From contig JAUYIX010000089.1 in NCBI GenBank assembly GCA_030688115.1, forward strand, positions 1 through 6,051: a DNA stretch of 6,051 nt, given 5' to 3'. How positions within the stretch are numbered: position 1 is the first letter of the stretch; each line of letters begins with the position of its first letter. The stretch comes from a bacterium (GTDB lineage: Bacteria > Patescibacteriota > JAUYIX01). Under the pieces are notes generated by a model. The model was given only the letters and a program-made list of their open reading frames with translations. It did no database searches and was not told the DNA's origin. Below are positions 5,986 through 6,051 of this stretch, piece by piece. The position numbers were made by a program, and so were the translations under genes.

Positions 5986-6051
5986 ATGCCAGAACTGCCG
6001 GAAGTAGAATCTCAAGCTCGCGATGTTAAACGTTGGGTAGCAGGCCACACC
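5986..6051 (+). CDS. mutM: Formamidopyrimidine-DNA glycosylase (Fpg/MutM), N-terminal 22 codons (runs off the window)
   Basis: The visible 22 residues begin MPELPEVES, the hallmark N-terminus of the Fpg/Nei family. Pro2, exposed after removal of Met1, is the Schiff-base nucleophile, and Glu3 is the adjacent catalytic acid. The family excises 8-oxoguanine and ring-opened purines and nicks the abasic site; the gap is then filled by a repair polymerase, which fits its place 9 nt after polA. MutM is preferred over Nei because of the full MPELPEVE string, but the zinc finger and other distinguishing residues are beyond the edge. The start is certain, because Pro2 must directly follow Met1. No Shine-Dalgarno is present. 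Confidence 0.88.
   Translation, partial: MPELPEVESQARDVKRWVAGHT

Noticed and set aside
5479..6048. Minus-strand 189-codon open frame
   Set aside because: It lies opposite the conserved polymerase motifs of polA and the start of mutM; the composition is that of an antisense shadow and no motif is recognisable.

Overview
The window looks like bacterial chromosome from a reduced-genome lineage, most likely Patescibacteria (Candidate Phyla Radiation) and possibly a Saccharibacteria relative. That placement rests on gene content and protein character as I remember them: a type IV pilus assembly ATPase beside a degenerate DHH-family protein, opposite a compact uppP-tsaE-polA-mutM cluster. It was not tested by a search. 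Coding is dense and GC is close to half. TAG, TAA and TGA all act as stops, and nothing suggests recoded UGA.

Left part, minus strand (1-1707): a DHH/NrnA-like protein (1707 down to 442) is followed by the N-terminal part of a PilB/GspE-type pilus motor ATPase (536 down to the window edge). The two genes overlap by 95 nt in different frames. The DHH-like protein keeps the fold signature but has lost most of the metal-binding residues, including the DHH motif itself, so it is probably a pseudoenzyme.

Middle (1708-1822): a 115-nt divergent intergenic region holds candidate promoters for both directions and a perfect 6-bp inverted repeat lying between the uppP promoter elements.

Right part, plus strand (1823-6051): uppP (undecaprenyl-diphosphate phosphatase), tsaE (t6A tRNA-modification ATPase), polA (DNA polymerase I with all three domains and an apparently intact proofreading site) and the first 22 codons of mutM (formamidopyrimidine-DNA glycosylase). 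uppP and tsaE are 1 nt apart, and tsaE and polA overlap by 8 nt. The two internal genes have GGGAG Shine-Dalgarno sequences. uppP and mutM lack a clear one and instead have a -10-like hexamer ending exactly 6 nt before the ATG, the geometry of leaderless transcripts.

The plus-strand cluster joins lipid-carrier recycling for wall synthesis, tRNA modification, DNA repair synthesis and oxidised-base excision. polA and mutM are natural partners in base excision repair. The minus-strand pair belongs with surface pili, which such cells are thought to use for attachment and DNA uptake. I see no RNA genes, mobile elements, CRISPR arrays or convincing intrinsic terminators. No gene-free stretch exceeds 300 bases; the longest is the divergent region.
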